NCBI GenBank assembly: GCA_045597205.1
Contig: JAZODT010000075.1
Location: 1 to 40,280, forward strand
Length of the DNA: 40,280 nt
DNA from: UMGS755 sp045597205
GTDB taxonomy: Bacteria > Bacillota > Clostridia > UBA1381 > UBA9506
Reading direction: 5' to 3'
The stretch's first letter is position 1. Each line of letters opens with the position of its first letter. Below are positions 40,209 to 40,280 of the stretch, piece by piece. The notes under the pieces are model-generated. The model ran no database searches and was not told the origin of the DNA. It saw nothing but the letters and a program-made list of their open reading frames with translations. Position numbers and translations under genes: made by a program.

Positions 40209-40280
40209 CCTTCCCCTTGAGGGGAAGGGGGACCGCTTGCGGTGGATGAGGTGGAAAAGCAATAACGATTGCTACGCAAT
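40209..40280. repeat. GC-rich triple-hairpin repeat at window end
   Basis: Three adjacent hairpins: 9-bp CCTTCCCCT/AGGGGAAGG (40209-40228), ACCGC/GCGGT (40232-40243) and AGCAAT/ATTGCT (40258-40273). Its GC content stands out from its surroundings. From memory, similar CCTTCCCC-hairpin repeats are dispersed in gut Clostridia genomes. It runs off the window. Confidence 0.5.

Noticed and set aside
24660..40280. Genomic island with attL/attR at ssrA
   Set aside because: No second copy of the tmRNA 3' end and no integrase could be found in the window, so only a compositional shift is reported.

Overview
The window looks like a chromosomal segment of an anaerobic, endospore-forming Firmicute of the class Clostridia. 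The evidence is: the spoIIGA-sigE pair; the miaB-ylbF/ricA-like-mutS gene order, which resembles Bacillus; oxygen-defence genes of strict anaerobes (a flavodiiron-rubredoxin fusion, a small ferredoxin); three T-box leaders; AT-rich DNA; and sigma-A type promoters with 17-bp spacers. No genus can be assigned from the sequence alone.

Layout. 1-600: an IS110-family transposase, cut by the window edge, with a long structured leader where its guide (bridge) RNA should lie. 687-6343: a PfkB sugar-phosphate kinase, a strongly promoted secreted protein followed by a 65-codon small protein, and a TAXI-type TRAP transporter. 6359-12908 (minus): a six-gene operon purE-hisC-miaB-ylbF-mutS-smpB. 13062-16031: a cysteine-synthase-like gene, a ferredoxin, and spoIIGA-sigE. 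16248-19934: a four-domain flavodiiron protein, a PnuC transporter with a structured leader, and an alpha/beta hydrolase. 20161-24158 (minus): hslO-trkA-trkH-tautomerase. 24344-24688: tmRNA, whose partner smpB is also in the window.

25.0-39.2 kb is the most unusual part. Three transcription units each begin with a sigma-A promoter and a T-box riboswitch. Reading the specifier loops by hand gives CTC (Leu), ATC (Ile, less certain) and TTC (Phe). The Leu unit encodes a LeuA-family protein that has lost the recognisable catalytic motifs, then a fusion of a xylose-isomerase-like TIM barrel with an acyl-CoA ligase. The Ile unit encodes an XRE-HTH + cupin + acyl-CoA ligase fusion. The Phe unit encodes pheA, aroB and an aroE-aroK fusion, followed by tyrA, aroF (DAHP synthase), a DUF554 membrane protein and an HD hydrolase. 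My working hypothesis is that the two ligases salvage branched-chain (or aryl) carboxylic acids as CoA thioesters, which are reductively carboxylated to 2-oxo acids for amino-acid synthesis. Production would be switched on by the uncharged cognate tRNA. The ketoacid:ferredoxin oxidoreductase this needs is not in the window.

This block prefers the leucine codon CTT, whereas flanking genes prefer TTA. It starts directly after the tmRNA 3' end, so it may be acquired DNA. Unusual arrays of short perfect hairpins joined by a constant linker lie near both of its edges (24.7-24.9 kb and 39.96-40.15 kb).
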